64,000 bases of DNA from Pseudactinotalea terrae (GTDB lineage: Bacteria > Actinomycetota > Actinomycetes > Actinomycetales > Beutenbergiaceae). The translations under genes and the position numbers were made by a program. Shown piece by piece: positions 27,028 through 36,840 of this stretch. The notes beneath the pieces were generated by a model. The model saw nothing but the letters and a program-made list of their open reading frames with translations. It had not been told where the DNA came from and made no database searches. The DNA is taken from assembly GCF_009733845.1 (NCBI RefSeq), contig NZ_WNXZ01000003.1:558001-622000 (forward strand), in the 5' to 3' direction. Within the stretch, counting starts at the first letter, position 1. Every line of letters begins with the position of its first letter.

Positions 27028-28056
27028 ATGAAGCGTTCGATTCTCTTTCCAGCCATCGCCGCGGTCGCGGCGCTGTCGCTCGCGGCGTGCGCCGGGGGTG
27101 AGGGCGGCGACGACCCCACGGGAGGCTCTGACGGCGAGTCGAACGCCTCCGAGGGCGGCGGCGCGGCCGAGGACCCCGAGGAGCTCATCCTCGGCCTCGT
27201 CCCCTCCCAGGACCAGGACCAGCTGGTCGAGGACGCCGAGGCGCTCGGCACCCTGATCGGTGACGAGCTCGGCATCCCGGTGACGACGTTCGTCTCGACC
27301 GACTACTCGGCGCTCGTCGCGGGTATGCAGACCGGTCAGGCCGACATCGGCATGTTCGGCCCGATCGCGCTGGTGCAGGCCGCCGACGTGGCCGGTGCGA
27401 CCCCGATCCTGCAGTCGGTGCGCTACGGCACCTCGACCTATCACACGCAGTGGTTCACGAACGACCCCGACACCTACTGCCTCGACGAGGTCGTCACCGT
27501 GGCCGACGACGACGGTGTCGACATGACCTACTGCAACGGCACCGACACCGCTGAGACCGGGCCGGTCGGGGAGGACGCGCTCGCGCTCATCACCGCCGAC
27601 ACCGCGATCTCGATGGTCGACGCCGCGTCCGCATCCGGCTACTACTACCCGGCCACGCAGCTGCAGGAGGTGGCCGGACTCGACCCGCTGAGCCTCAACG
27701 CCCAGTTCGCCGGAGGCCACCCGAACTCGGTCCTCAACGTGGCCCGCGGTGACTTCCCGGTCGGTGTCAGCTTCGACGACGCTCGTACCGAGGTCGTCGA
27801 GGAGAACCCGGAGATCGGCACCCAGGTGACGGTGTTCGCGTTCTCGGAGGAGATCCCCAACGACGGTGTTGCCGTGCGGGGTGACCTCTCCGACGACCTG
27901 AAGCAGCGCATCAGCGACGCGATGATGGCCGTCATCGAGACCGAGGAGGGCGCCGCTCAGTTCGACGCCGTCTACAACATCGAGGGTCTGGTGCCCGCCG
28001 ACCTCGACGCGCTCGAGGCAGCGCGCCAGGTCGAGGCGAACTTCGGCGAGGAGTGA
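27028..28056 (+). CDS. phnD: phosphonate-type ABC transporter substrate-binding lipoprotein
   Basis: The 342-residue PhnD-like protein starts with a lipoprotein signal (LSLAAC, lipidated Cys 21) and a Gly/Glu/Asp-rich linker. The binding domain has 'LILGLVPSQDQDQLVEDA', 'TDYSALVAGMQTGQADIGMF' (ligand-binding region) and 'AGGHPNSVLNVARGDFPVGV'. PhnD proteins bind phosphonate, phosphite or related oxyanions. Here no C-P lyase or phosphonatase is nearby, so the ligand is open. It is the first gene of phnD-C-E-E-rpiR. A hairpin pair follows it and may raise its level over the membrane parts. One GTTTACC motif about 140 bases upstream is weakly reminiscent of a PhoP half-site. Confidence 0.88.
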   Translation: MKRSILFPAIAAVAALSLAACAGGEGGDDPTGGSDGESNASEGGGAAEDPEELILGLVPSQDQDQLVEDAEALGTLIGDELGIPVTTFVSTDYSALVAGMQTGQADIGMFGPIALVQAADVAGATPILQSVRYGTSTYHTQWFTNDPDTYCLDEVVTVADDDGVDMTYCNGTDTAETGPVGEDALALITADTAISMVDAASASGYYYPATQLQEVAGLDPLSLNAQFAGGHPNSVLNVARGDFPVGVSFDDARTEVVEENPEIGTQVTVFAFSEEIPNDGVAVRGDLSDDLKQRISDAMMAVIETEEGAAQFDAVYNIEGLVPADLDALEAARQVEANFGEE

Positions 28057-28061
28057 GTCCG

Positions 28062-28131
28062 CGCCGCGCGAGGCCACGGGCAGGTGGCCTCGCGCGGCGT
28101 CGTCGTGCCGCCTCCCGCCCGGAGGCGGGAG
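28062..28131 (+). terminator. two stem-loops between phnD and phnC
   Basis: A 16-bp perfect stem (28062-28077 with 28084-28099, six-base loop) is followed by an 8-bp stem with a CGGA loop (28112-28131). Such hairpins after a binding-protein gene commonly give partial termination or protect the upstream mRNA, so that more binding protein is made than transporter. Confidence 0.7.
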
Positions 28132-28156
28132 CACACCGAGGAAGAGGTAGGCAGCT

Positions 28157-28938
<782 letters not shown>

Positions 28939-28942
<4 letters not shown>

Positions 28943-29751
28943 GCCTCGTCGCCGACGTGTCGACCCCCGCGGGCAGACCCCGCAAGCCGCCTCCCAGCCC
29001 GGCCCTGCTGATCGGGCTCGCGGTCGTGCTGGCGATCACCCTCTGGGCCGGGCTCAGCATCGAGTTCACGCTCGCGCCGCTGTTCACCGATCTCACCCGC
29101 GGCAAGGTGATCATCGACCAGTTCCTGCGGCCCGAGTGGGACTTCCTGCTGCGGCCCGCCGTCGCCGCGGCATTCCTCGAGACCCTCTACATAGCGATCC
29201 TCGCCTCGCTCGGCGGATGCATCCTGGCGCTGCTGCTGGCGATGCTCGCGAGCAAAGTCAGCGCACCGAACACACTGGTGTACCGGATCACCCGTGGCGT
29301 GCTCTCGCTGGTGCGTTCGTTGCCCGATGTGGCCTATGGTCTGCTCTTCGTCGCCGTGCTCGGCACCGGCGCGCTGCCCGGTGTGCTCGCGCTGATCATG
29401 TTCAACATCGGAGTCGCGGCGAAGCTCACCGGCGAGACGATCGACTCCATCGATCCGGGCCCGGTCGAGGCGGTCGAGGCCGCCGGCGGCAACCGGCTCC
29501 AGCGGGCACGATGGGCGATCTTCCCGCAGGTGGCACCGAACTACCTGTCGTACTGCTTCTACGTCTTCGAGCTGAACATCCGTGCCTCGCTGGTGCTGGG
29601 CATCGTGGGCGCCGGCGGCATCGGCACCCTGCTCTACACACTCCTCGCGCGGTTCGAGTACTCGCAGGTCTCGGCGATCGTGGTGCTGCTGTTCGTGGTC
29701 GTCTTCATCCTCGACCAGCTCTCCCGGGCACTCCGACGGAGGCTGTCATGA
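28939..29751 (+). CDS. phnE: phosphonate-type ABC transporter permease 1
   Basis: This 270-residue inner-membrane permease has about six membrane helices, with the first at residues 20-40. The EAA loop that contacts PhnC reads 'TGETIDSIDPGPVEAVEAAG' followed by 'QRARWAIFPQVAPNYLSYC'. The 'LNIRASLVLGIVGAGGIGTLL' stretch after it is typical of PhnE. It overlaps phnC at its start and the second permease at its end, so all transport genes are translationally coupled. Confidence 0.93.
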
Positions 29752-30641
29752 GTGCCGTTGCCGACAGGCCCGCCAAGGCCGCGCGCCCCCCGCAGCCCTC
29801 GAAGGCTCGCACCACCGTCGGGATGCTCCTGGTCGCGGTCGTCGTGATCTTCGCGGTCAGCCAGATCGACGCCCGCTGGGAGCGGCTGCCCGAGCTGGTC
29901 ACCGTGCTGCCCCGGTACGTGGGGCTGATGCTCGAGGGCATCATCCAGAACCCGTTCACCGAACCCGCCTCCCGCTACTGGTCCAGCGCCATCGACTACA
30001 CGCTCGAGTCGTTGCAGATGGCCTGGATCGGCACCCTGATCGGCGCGGTCATCTCGTTCCCGATCTCCTTCCTCGCGGCCCGCAACACCGCGCCGCTCGC
30101 CGTGGTGCTCGTGGTGCGGCAGATCCTCAACGCGATCCGAGCGGTGCCCGAGCTGATCCTGGCGATCGCGCTGATGATGCCGATCTTCGGGTTCGGTCCG
30201 TTGGCCGGCGCGCTGGCGCTGGGCGTCGGCGCGGTCGGCACGCTGGGCAAGCTGTCCTCGGAGGCGATCGAGGGGATCGACCCGGGCCCGGTCGAGGCCG
30301 CGACCGCCGTCGGCGCCTCCAAGCTCCAGGTGCTGCGCTGGGGCGTGCTGCCGCAAGCGCTGCCCGAGATGGTGGCGTTCTGGCTCTACCGCTTCGAGAT
30401 CAACATCCGCGCCTCGGCCATCCTCGGTGTCCTCGGCGCGGGCGGCGTCGGTGCGATCCTCAAGCAGCTGTTCGACAAGCGCGAGTGGGAGCGCATCGGC
30501 GTGACTCTCCTGGTGATCATCGTGGTGACGATCATCATCGACCAGATCTCCGCCGCCGTCCGGCACCGGATCATCTCCGGGGCGGGGGGCCGGTCCCGCC
30601 GTCAGGAACGCCGCACCGAGACCGAGGGCCTGATGGCATGA
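29748..30641 (+). CDS. phnE: phosphonate-type ABC transporter permease 2
   Basis: The second permease has 297 residues and similar topology. Its EAA loop is 'SSEAIEGIDPGPVEAATAVG' followed by 'QVLRWGVLPQALPEMVAFWL'. It shares 'EINIRASAILGVLGAGGVGA' with its partner, so the pair arose by duplication and probably forms a heterodimer. A basic tail (GRSRRQERRTETEGL) is cytoplasmic. Its last codons overlap the RpiR gene (ATGA). Confidence 0.93.
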   Translation: MSAVADRPAKAARPPQPSKARTTVGMLLVAVVVIFAVSQIDARWERLPELVTVLPRYVGLMLEGIIQNPFTEPASRYWSSAIDYTLESLQMAWIGTLIGAVISFPISFLAARNTAPLAVVLVVRQILNAIRAVPELILAIALMMPIFGFGPLAGALALGVGAVGTLGKLSSEAIEGIDPGPVEAATAVGASKLQVLRWGVLPQALPEMVAFWLYRFEINIRASAILGVLGAGGVGAILKQLFDKREWERIGVTLLVIIVVTIIIDQISAAVRHRIISGAGGRSRRQERRTETEGLMA

Positions 30642-31513
30642 ATCCCCAGCAGCCTGAGCTTGGTTCGGTCCCTGCCCTGATCCGCGCCGGCATCCCCGAT
30701 CTGAACCCCAGCGAGCGGCGGGTCGCGGAGGTCTTCGTCGACCGTCCCGCGTGGACGATCGAGGCGAGTGCCCAGGAGATCGCCGACGCCGCGGGCACCT
30801 CCCGTGCCACCGTGGTGCGCACCGCGCAGCGGCTGGGGTTCACCGGCTACCCGCAGCTGCGCGTGCTGCTGGCCCGTGACCTCGGCCTGGTCGCCGGGCA
30901 GCCGGAGGCCCACCACACCTCCGACGACGCGGTCGGGGTGTTCAACGCCTTCCTGCGCGATGTGGCGCTGACGATCAACGACGCCCTCGCGCTCCTCGAC
31001 GCCGATGACATCCGCCGGGCCGTCGACCTGCTCGCCGACGCCCGCGACGTCCTCGTGGTCGGCAACGGGCTGTCCTCGCCGGTCGCGGTGGAGATGGCGA
31101 TGCGGCTGAACGCGATCGGACGATACGCGGAGGCCCCTGTCGACCACGTCGAGCAAGGTGTGCGCGCCAGGCGGCTCGGACCGGGCGACGTCTGCGTCGT
31201 GGTCAGCGGCTCGGGCAGCACCCGGCCGACCATCGCAGCGGCACGGGCTGCGACCCGGGCGGGGGCCGCCGTCGTCGGCCTCACCGCCTCGGCGACGGCG
31301 GGGCTCGCCGAGGTCGCGACCGTGAGCCTGGTCGTGGGGCTGGGCGCGCCCTCGTTCCGCGACGAGATCACCCGCAACTCGCGGCTGCCGCAGTCGATCG
31401 TGGCCGGTGCGCTGGTCCGCGCGCTCTCCGAGCGCAACATCGACGCCGCCCGCGAGGCGCAGGCACGCATGCTCGACGTCATCGGCGAGGTCTTTCTCCA
31501 AGACCCCCGCTGA
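30638..31513 (+). CDS. MurR/RpiR family transcriptional regulator
   Basis: The 291-residue regulator has an N-terminal RpiR helix-turn-helix ('LNPSERRVAEVFVDRPAWTI', 'SAQEIADAAGTSRATVVRTA') and a C-terminal SIS domain for sugar phosphates ('DVLVVGNGLSSPVAVEMAMR', 'CVVVSGSGSTRPTIAAARAA'). Its ATG overlaps the stop of the second permease gene, so it is translated with the transporter. RpiR proteins sense phosphosugars. This suggests that the transporter supplies a phosphorylated carbon compound, or that phosphate and sugar state are linked. No sugar-isomerase target gene is nearby. Confidence 0.93.
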   Translation: MNPQQPELGSVPALIRAGIPDLNPSERRVAEVFVDRPAWTIEASAQEIADAAGTSRATVVRTAQRLGFTGYPQLRVLLARDLGLVAGQPEAHHTSDDAVGVFNAFLRDVALTINDALALLDADDIRRAVDLLADARDVLVVGNGLSSPVAVEMAMRLNAIGRYAEAPVDHVEQGVRARRLGPGDVCVVVSGSGSTRPTIAAARAATRAGAAVVGLTASATAGLAEVATVSLVVGLGAPSFRDEITRNSRLPQSIVAGALVRALSERNIDAAREAQARMLDVIGEVFLQDPR

Positions 31514-31516
31514 GCG

Positions 31517-31993
31517 TCAGTCGACGCCGAGGTCCCGGCGGAGCTTGGCCACGTGCCCGGTCGCCTTGACGTTGTACTGGGCGAGAGCGACGGTCCCATC
31601 GGGGTTGACCACCACGGTGGAGCGGATGACGCCCACGTAGGTCTTGCCGTAGTTCTTCTTCTCGCCCCACGCGCCCCACGCCTCGAGGACCTGGTGCTCG
31701 GGGTCGCTCAGCAGCGGGAAGGTCAGGCGTTCGTCGGCCACGAACTTGGCCAGCTTGGCCTGCTCGTCGGGCGAGATCCCGACGACTGCGTAGCCGTGCG
31801 CGGTCAGCGGCGCCAACGAGTCGCGGAAGTCGCAGGCCTCCTTGGTGCATCCCGGGGTGCCGGCGGCCGGGTAGAAGTAGACGATGACGCCCTTGGAGGC
31901 CGTGGCGAGCAGGTTGCTGAGGTCGACGGTGGTGCCGTCGGAGGCGGTCAGGCTGAAGGTGGGCGCGTCGGCGCCGACGTCGAGTCGAGGCAT
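31517..31993 (-). CDS. bcp: thioredoxin-dependent thiol peroxidase (BCP/PrxQ)
   Basis: The 158-residue peroxiredoxin reduces hydroperoxides. 'YFYPAAGTPGCTKEACDFRD' carries the peroxidatic Cys 49 and the resolving Cys 54, five residues apart, as in atypical two-Cys PrxQ. The conserved 'GISPDEQAKLAKFVADERLT' and 'GKTYVGVIRSTVVVNPDG' follow. It is convergent with the RpiR gene, with three bases between stop codons. No partner thioredoxin is in the window. Confidence 0.96.
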   Translation of the reverse strand: MPRLDVGADAPTFSLTASDGTTVDLSNLLATASKGVIVYFYPAAGTPGCTKEACDFRDSLAPLTAHGYAVVGISPDEQAKLAKFVADERLTFPLLSDPEHQVLEAWGAWGEKKNYGKTYVGVIRSTVVVNPDGTVALAQYNVKATGHVAKLRRDLGVD

Positions 31994-32068
31994 GTGCCCA
32001 CTGTAGGTCCGCCTCGGCGGCCAGCCCCGCCCGGACGGCTACGGTGGCGCCCGGGCGAGACTGTCAGG

Positions 32069-32470
32069 CTAGGCCATGGCTCCGAGACGGTCGAGAGCAG
32101 CGGCCCACCGCGCCTCGTAGGCGGACCGGTCCTCGACGCCATGATGCTGCAGATCGAGCCGGGTCCCGGCGTCCTCGGGCTGCAGGTCGAGCTCGACCAG
32201 CGTGGCGGGGGCATCGGGCGTCTCGTGCCAGGACCAGCGCAGCTGTTCCTGCGGGTGGAAGCTGCGCAGCACGCCGCTGGGGCCGTCCTTGCTGCGCCAC
32301 GGCTCGCCTTTCCCGGCGAACCTCGCGCCTGGTCCCAGCAGTGCCCGCGCGCCGGCGGGGCTGAGGATCCTGTCCCATACCTGTGCGATCGGGGCCGTGA
32401 TCGTGCGGCTCACACGGGCGCTCGGCACCTGCGGTTCATCATGTTCGGGGCTGGTCTCGGCTGCGCCCAT
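32069..32470 (-). CDS. SRPBCC (AHSA1/polyketide-cyclase-like) domain protein
   Basis: The 133-residue protein has the START/SRPBCC pattern: 'VSRTITAPIAQVWDRILSPA' at the N-terminus, a middle 'LRSFHPQEQLRWSWHE' and a long C-terminal helix 'YEARWAAALDRLGA'. The fold forms a hydrophobic pocket. No ligand can be named. The ATG at MGAAETSP was chosen because upstream residues are Arg-rich and unlike the family. It stands alone on the minus strand. Downstream (32471-32701) is a short non-coding gap before the next gene. Confidence 0.75.
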   Translation of the reverse strand: MGAAETSPEHDEPQVPSARVSRTITAPIAQVWDRILSPAGARALLGPGARFAGKGEPWRSKDGPSGVLRSFHPQEQLRWSWHETPDAPATLVELDLQPEDAGTRLDLQHHGVEDRSAYEARWAAALDRLGAMA

Positions 32471-32701
32471 GCAGGCTTCCCATCCAAAGCTTGGACGCCT
32501 CGGCCGAGCGCCGAGGCGCACCCCTTATTCCACCACCATCGGTGCTCGCGCGTCAGCGGTTCCGACGGCGGATCGTGGTTCGGCAGTCCGCTCGCCGTGG
32601 TCGGTGGGGCGGTACAGCGCCGACATCACGCCGATCGCCGGGCGCCCAGCCCAGCCCAGCACCAGCGCGAGCGCGGCCTGTGCGCCGGTCGAGTCCAGCG
32701 A

Positions 32702-33661
32702 TCAGATCGCGCGCGGGTGGTCCACACGGAACACCACGCGCCCCGAGTCCCGAGGTGCTCCGTGCTGGACCCAGGTCGCGAGCTCGGTCCACGGGCGGGC
32801 GTCGATGTCGCCGATCTGCAGCTGCCGGTCTGCGGCGAGCCAGGCCATCTCGTCGGCCAGGTGCGGTTCCGCTCCGAGGAAGAAGGTCGTGATGCTCCGG
32901 TCGGCCGTCGTGGGGTCGGCGACGAAGGCCCCATAGGGGAAGCGCTCGTCGGCTCCGGCTGCGTGGCCCAGCGCGATGGCCGTCGCCCCGGGCTCCAGCA
33001 GCGCGAAGGCGTCGACCAGGTGCTGCCCGCCGATCATGTCGATCGCACCGTGAACGCGGGAGCCGACCGAGGCGGGCGTCGTGTGCGTCTCGTGCGCACC
33101 GAGACGACGGAGGGCCTCGTGCTGGCGCTCGTCACGAGCGACCGCCACGACCCAGGCGCCCGAACGTGCCGCGAGCTGGACCGCGAACCTGCCGACCGCA
33201 CTCGTCGCACCGACGACGAGGAGGCGCCGGCCGAGGACCGATCCGAACCTGCGCACGGCGCGCAGCGCGGTCGTCGCGGGCACCGGGAGCGTCGCGAGCC
33301 GCTCCCAGGGTGTGTCGGTGGAGGTCGCGGCGGTCATCGCGTGCGGCACCGCGCGCCGCTGGGCCCAGCCGCGGGCGCTGAGCCCGAGGAAGATCACGCG
33401 CTCGCCCGCCGCCGGGCCGTGTCCGTCAGCTGCGGGCTCGAGCACGACTCCGCTGCCGTCCCACCCCGGGATCGCTCCCGGCGGGGCCGCTGCGAGGGCC
33501 GCGATGTCGCCAGGATTGGGTGCGAACGCCTCGACGCGCACCAGCACCTCGTGCGGCAGCGGCGCGGGTTCGGGCACCTCGCGAAGGGTCAGTCCTCCCG
33601 GGGAGCCGGGGGTGGTCGTCCATGCCAGCATGCTGAGCCCGTCCGTCTCGATGTTCGTCAC
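32702..33661 (-). CDS. quinone-oxidoreductase-like zinc-type alcohol dehydrogenase (MDR)
   Basis: The product is a 319-residue medium-chain dehydrogenase/reductase. The N-terminal GroES-like domain reads 'LREVPEPAPLPHEVLVRVEA' with 'PGWDGSGVVLEPA'. The nucleotide-binding domain has 'LLVVGATSAVGRFAVQLAAR' (AxxxVG variant for NADPH) and 'IDMIGGQHLVDAFALLEPGA'. Zinc ligands of true alcohol dehydrogenases are absent, so it belongs to the quinone-reductase/YhdH-like group. Its substrate is unknown. It is a single-gene unit. Confidence 0.88.
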   Translation of the reverse strand: MTNIETDGLSMLAWTTTPGSPGGLTLREVPEPAPLPHEVLVRVEAFAPNPGDIAALAAAPPGAIPGWDGSGVVLEPAADGHGPAAGERVIFLGLSARGWAQRRAVPHAMTAATSTDTPWERLATLPVPATTALRAVRRFGSVLGRRLLVVGATSAVGRFAVQLAARSGAWVVAVARDERQHEALRRLGAHETHTTPASVGSRVHGAIDMIGGQHLVDAFALLEPGATAIALGHAAGADERFPYGAFVADPTTADRSITTFFLGAEPHLADEMAWLAADRQLQIGDIDARPWTELATWVQHGAPRDSGRVVFRVDHPRAI

Positions 33662-33718
33662 TGATCAGCCAACCGATGACGGCGTGCGCCCATTCCACGG
33701 CGGGCTCCGCAGACCCGG

Positions 33719-34828
33719 TCATGCGGCGGGCAGGGTGGCGCCCGCCCGCCGGCGCAGCACGTATGCCCAGGTGGCCACCGCGAGCGCGATGCTCCACACG
33801 GGCCACAGGAACGTGACGCCGATCGCCGCCCAGTTGCTGGCGAGCTCCCCGATGCTCGCGATACCGATGCGTCCCACCGCCGCGACGATCATCGAGACAC
33901 CGGCCGGGAGGATCAGTGCCGCAACGATCGAGGCGGGGACGACCGCGAGACCGACAGGAACATCCCTGCCGCCCAGACCGGGGAGCCAGGCCCAGAACCG
34001 CTCACCCCAGGGGCGCACCAGCCCGACGGTCAGGATGCTGCCCACCAACGCGCCCCCGGCCAGGATCAAGCCGTTGTTGATCTCGCCGCCGGTGGCCTCG
34101 TATGCCTCGACGTCGAACCCGAGTGGGAAGCCCAGCACCCACGCGATGCGGGTCGCCGCGTAGAGCAGCGGGACCGCGACGGCGACGGCGACCGCTGTCC
34201 GGCCCCATCGCGCTGCCGCCGCAGGTTGCTGCCACCGGGGCAGCGACGCCGTGCCCCGCTGGGCGTCGACGGCGTGAATGGTCGCCACGACCGTCACGAT
34301 CGCCACGCCGCTGACCGCGAGCTGGGAACCGAGCTCGACCGCCGGGATGCTCGCCAAGATCTCGCGCCACTGCGCCGAGAACAACGACCCGATCAGCACC
34401 GCGGGCAGGTATCCGACGAATGCGAGCGGGTTCGCGTCACACGCCGCCGCGAGCGCGCCGACGCCGACCGCCGGCGTGCCGATCACCAGCGCGGCACGAG
34501 CCGCGCTCCGACCGGGCCGCGCAGGCTGCCGCCCGCCGGCGCGAGCGATCGCGCCCAGGGCGAGCAGCCCGGCGCACACGAGCGCAGCCGCAGCCGCGAG
34601 CAGCAACGAGACCTGCGCAGCGGGCAGTCCCATGGTGAGCGAGCCCGACGGATACGTCTCGCTCGAGGTGGTGCCGTGACCGGTCAGCCCGGCGATCAGG
34701 GCGCCGAGCCCGCCTGTCGCCGCGGCGACCGCACCGGCGGTGGTCCAGCGTGTGGCGCGCCGGACCCGTGCGTGCAGGTCCGCACGGTCGCGGCCCTGCT
34801 GGGATGAGGTGATCTGTTCGGTGTCCAT
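33719..34828 (-). CDS. polytopic membrane protein of unknown function
   Basis: The 369-residue protein has roughly ten hydrophobic segments, for example at residues 28-50 (GAVAAATGGLGALIAGLTG), 70-95, 110-130, 175-200 and in the last 80 residues. It begins with MDTEQITSSQQGRDRADLHA, a polar cytoplasmic end, and stops with a basic tail (RRRAGATLPAA). I do not recognise a family. It lies downstream of a two-component system in the same direction with 76 bases between, so it could be controlled by it. The ATG after GAAGGCTGG was chosen over an upstream ATG that would add a polar stretch. Confidence 0.75.
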   Translation of the reverse strand: MDTEQITSSQQGRDRADLHARVRRATRWTTAGAVAAATGGLGALIAGLTGHGTTSSETYPSGSLTMGLPAAQVSLLLAAAAALVCAGLLALGAIARAGGRQPARPGRSAARAALVIGTPAVGVGALAAACDANPLAFVGYLPAVLIGSLFSAQWREILASIPAVELGSQLAVSGVAIVTVVATIHAVDAQRGTASLPRWQQPAAAARWGRTAVAVAVAVPLLYAATRIAWVLGFPLGFDVEAYEATGGEINNGLILAGGALVGSILTVGLVRPWGERFWAWLPGLGGRDVPVGLAVVPASIVAALILPAGVSMIVAAVGRIGIASIGELASNWAAIGVTFLWPVWSIALAVATWAYVLRRRAGATLPAA

Positions 34829-34904
34829 GGCTCCAGCCTTCGCTGATGCCGTGCCGTGCGGATCCCGCCGCCGAGCCAACCGGCTCACCCGGGCGGGGGA
34901 GCGC

Positions 34905-35570
34905 TCAGAGCCCGGAGACGGCGTCGCTGAACCCGGACTCGTACGCGAAGATCGCGGCCTGCATCCGGTCCCGCGCCCCGAGCTTGCCGAGGACGTTCGC
35001 CACGTGGGTCTTGACGGTCTCCACCCCGAGCCACAGCTCGCCGGCGATCTCGGCGTTGCTGCGCCCGGCGGCCAGCAGCCGCAGCACCTCGCGCTCGCGG
35101 TCGGTCAGCCGATCGAGGAGCTTCTCATGGTGAGCCCGCTGCGGGCGGGCGTCGCCGACCAACCGGCGCACCGCCGTCGGGAACAGCACGGCGTCCCCGC
35201 GTGCCACCACCCGCACGGCCTCGCGGATCTGCTCCGGGTCGGCGCGCTTGAGCAGGAACCCGGCCGCGCCGGCGCGCAGGGCGTCGAGCACGTAGTCGTC
35301 GGCCGAGAACGTCGTGACCACGAGCACCCGGGTGGCAGGGTTGCGCTGCAGGATGCGTTCGGTGGCGGCGATGCCGTCGAGGCTCGGCATGCGCACGTCC
35401 ATGAGCACCACGTCGGGAGTGTGCTCGGCTGCGGCCGCCACCCCGGCCACGCCGTCGTCGGCCTCGGCCACCACCTCGATCGCCGGGTCGGCGAGGAGGA
35501 TCGCGCGCAAGCCGCTGCGCACGAGCGGCTCGTCGTCGACCAGGACCACCCGGATGGTCGGAGCGGTCAT
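34905..35570 (-). CDS. NarL/LuxR-family response regulator
   Basis: The 221-residue regulator has a receiver domain ('VVLVDDEPLVRSGLRAILLA', phosphoacceptor Asp 58 in 'DVVLMDVRMPSLDG', Thr in 'VLVVTTFSADDYV', Lys in 'AGFLLKRADPEQ') and a C-terminal LuxR helix-turn-helix ('LTDREREVLRLLAAGRSNAE', 'VETVKTHVANVLGKLGARDR'). Its ATG overlaps the kinase stop (ATGA), so the pair is translationally coupled and should be a cognate two-component system. Confidence 0.95.
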   Translation of the reverse strand: MTAPTIRVVLVDDEPLVRSGLRAILLADPAIEVVAEADDGVAGVAAAAEHTPDVVLMDVRMPSLDGIAATERILQRNPATRVLVVTTFSADDYVLDALRAGAAGFLLKRADPEQIREAVRVVARGDAVLFPTAVRRLVGDARPQRAHHEKLLDRLTDREREVLRLLAAGRSNAEIAGELWLGVETVKTHVANVLGKLGARDRMQAAIFAYESGFSDAVSGL

Positions 35571-36778
35571 CTCGCCACCCCCGGGATCGTCAGTCGCACC
35601 CGCCAGCGATCGCCCACGGCGCCCGCCTCGAGCGAGGCGCCGATCAGTGCCGCGCGCTCCTTCATGCCGATCACTCCTCGCCCGCCCCCGGCGGCCCCCG
35701 GGGATGTCCCGACGGCGTTGCTCACCTCGAACGTGAGGCTCTCCTGCGCTCGCCGCCAGGTCACCTCGACGGGTCCGGTGCCGTGCCGCTGCCCGTTGAC
35801 GACCGCCTCGGCGAGGACCTGGTACGCCTCTCGTGAGGTGAGGTCGTCGAGGCCGCCGACGGCCTCGGGGTCGCCGGTCAGCCGGACCGTGCTCGTGCCC
35901 AGGTCCGCCAGATCGGCGAGGGTGGGCTGCGGCCCGGGTGCCCGCGCGCCGTCGTCCTCCTCGCGCAGGACCGCGAGGCTGCGGTCGAGATCGGCCATCG
36001 CGGAGCGGCCCACGCGCGCGATCTCGGCCAGTGCCGCACGTGCGGCCGGCTCGTCGCGGCCCAGTGCCGCCTCGGCCACGCTCGCCTGCATGGTGGTGAT
36101 CGCGAGCGCGTGGCCCACGCCGTCGTGAAGCTCACGAGCGATCCGGTTGCGTTCGGCGAGGACCTGCCGCTCGTGTCGCTCCGCCTGCTCGCGGGCGCTC
36201 GCGCTGGGCCCGAGCAGCGGGACGGCGAGCGCCCGCATCAATGCCCGCCCCAGGAGGGCGAGCAGCGGCAGCGCGCACGCGATCAGGACGGCGAGCGGGA
36301 CACCCCAGGCGCCGAGAGCCGGGGCGCTGACCCGGAAGCCGTCGCCGCGGGTGCCCACGGCCCAGCCGACGAGGGCGACCGCGTAGGGGATGCCGGCGAG
36401 CAGGGCCACCACGGCCACGCCGCCGGCGATGAGGTGCGCGACGAAGAACCCGGCGGATCTCAGCCGGTCGTCCCAGGTGAGCTGCGCCGTCGGGCCGGCG
36501 AGGTCGAGGTCGAGGAGGCTCCTGGCGGCCGCGACGCTGACGTCCCGCACCGGCGCCAGCAGCGGTGGCGCGAGCGCGAGCGGCACCGCGATGACGGTGA
36601 GGGCAATGGTGAGCCCGAGCGGGACGGCCGGGGCCGAGCGCGCGAGCTGGACCAGGCCCGCGGCCAGGATCACGTAACCGGCCGCGAGGATCCCGCCCAG
36701 CACGAGGTGCACGCCGCCCTGCACGGAGTGCGAGAGCAGCGTGAGCAGCCGCGATCGGGTGGGGGTCACGGGGACCAT
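35567..36778 (-). CDS. sensor histidine kinase (DesK/NarX-type HisKA_3)
   Basis: The 403-residue kinase has an N-terminal sensor part with about five or six membrane helices (residues 20-180). The dimerisation and phosphoacceptor helix reads 'RNRIARELHDGVGHALAITT', where the ELHD His is phosphorylated. The ATPase domain has 'YQVLAEAVVNGQRHGTGPVE' (N box) and 'GRGVIGMKERAALIGASLEA' (G box). No extracytoplasmic sensor domain is visible, so it may sense the membrane. It is encoded directly before its response regulator. Confidence 0.93.
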   Translation of the reverse strand: MVPVTPTRSRLLTLLSHSVQGGVHLVLGGILAAGYVILAAGLVQLARSAPAVPLGLTIALTVIAVPLALAPPLLAPVRDVSVAAARSLLDLDLAGPTAQLTWDDRLRSAGFFVAHLIAGGVAVVALLAGIPYAVALVGWAVGTRGDGFRVSAPALGAWGVPLAVLIACALPLLALLGRALMRALAVPLLGPSASAREQAERHERQVLAERNRIARELHDGVGHALAITTMQASVAEAALGRDEPAARAALAEIARVGRSAMADLDRSLAVLREEDDGARAPGPQPTLADLADLGTSTVRLTGDPEAVGGLDDLTSREAYQVLAEAVVNGQRHGTGPVEVTWRRAQESLTFEVSNAVGTSPGAAGGGRGVIGMKERAALIGASLEAGAVGDRWRVRLTIPGVAR

Positions 36779-36794
36779 GCTGCCGGATCGCTCC

Positions 36795-36830
36795 GCCCGG
36801 CGGATCCCCGCGGCGGGGGAGCCGCCGGGC
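36795..36830 (-). terminator. terminator after gap
   Basis: A 9-bp outer stem (GCCCGGCGG / CCGCCGGGC) encloses an inner CCCCG/CGGGG hairpin, ten bases after the gap stop. It separates the TetR-gap operon from the two-component genes. Confidence 0.75.
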
Positions 36831-36840
36831 GTGCTGGGGC

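Noticed and set aside
32471-32701. Possible gene remnant between the SRPBCC and MDR genes
   Set aside because: Short open stretches read on either strand, but there is no start with a ribosome site and no recognisable domain.
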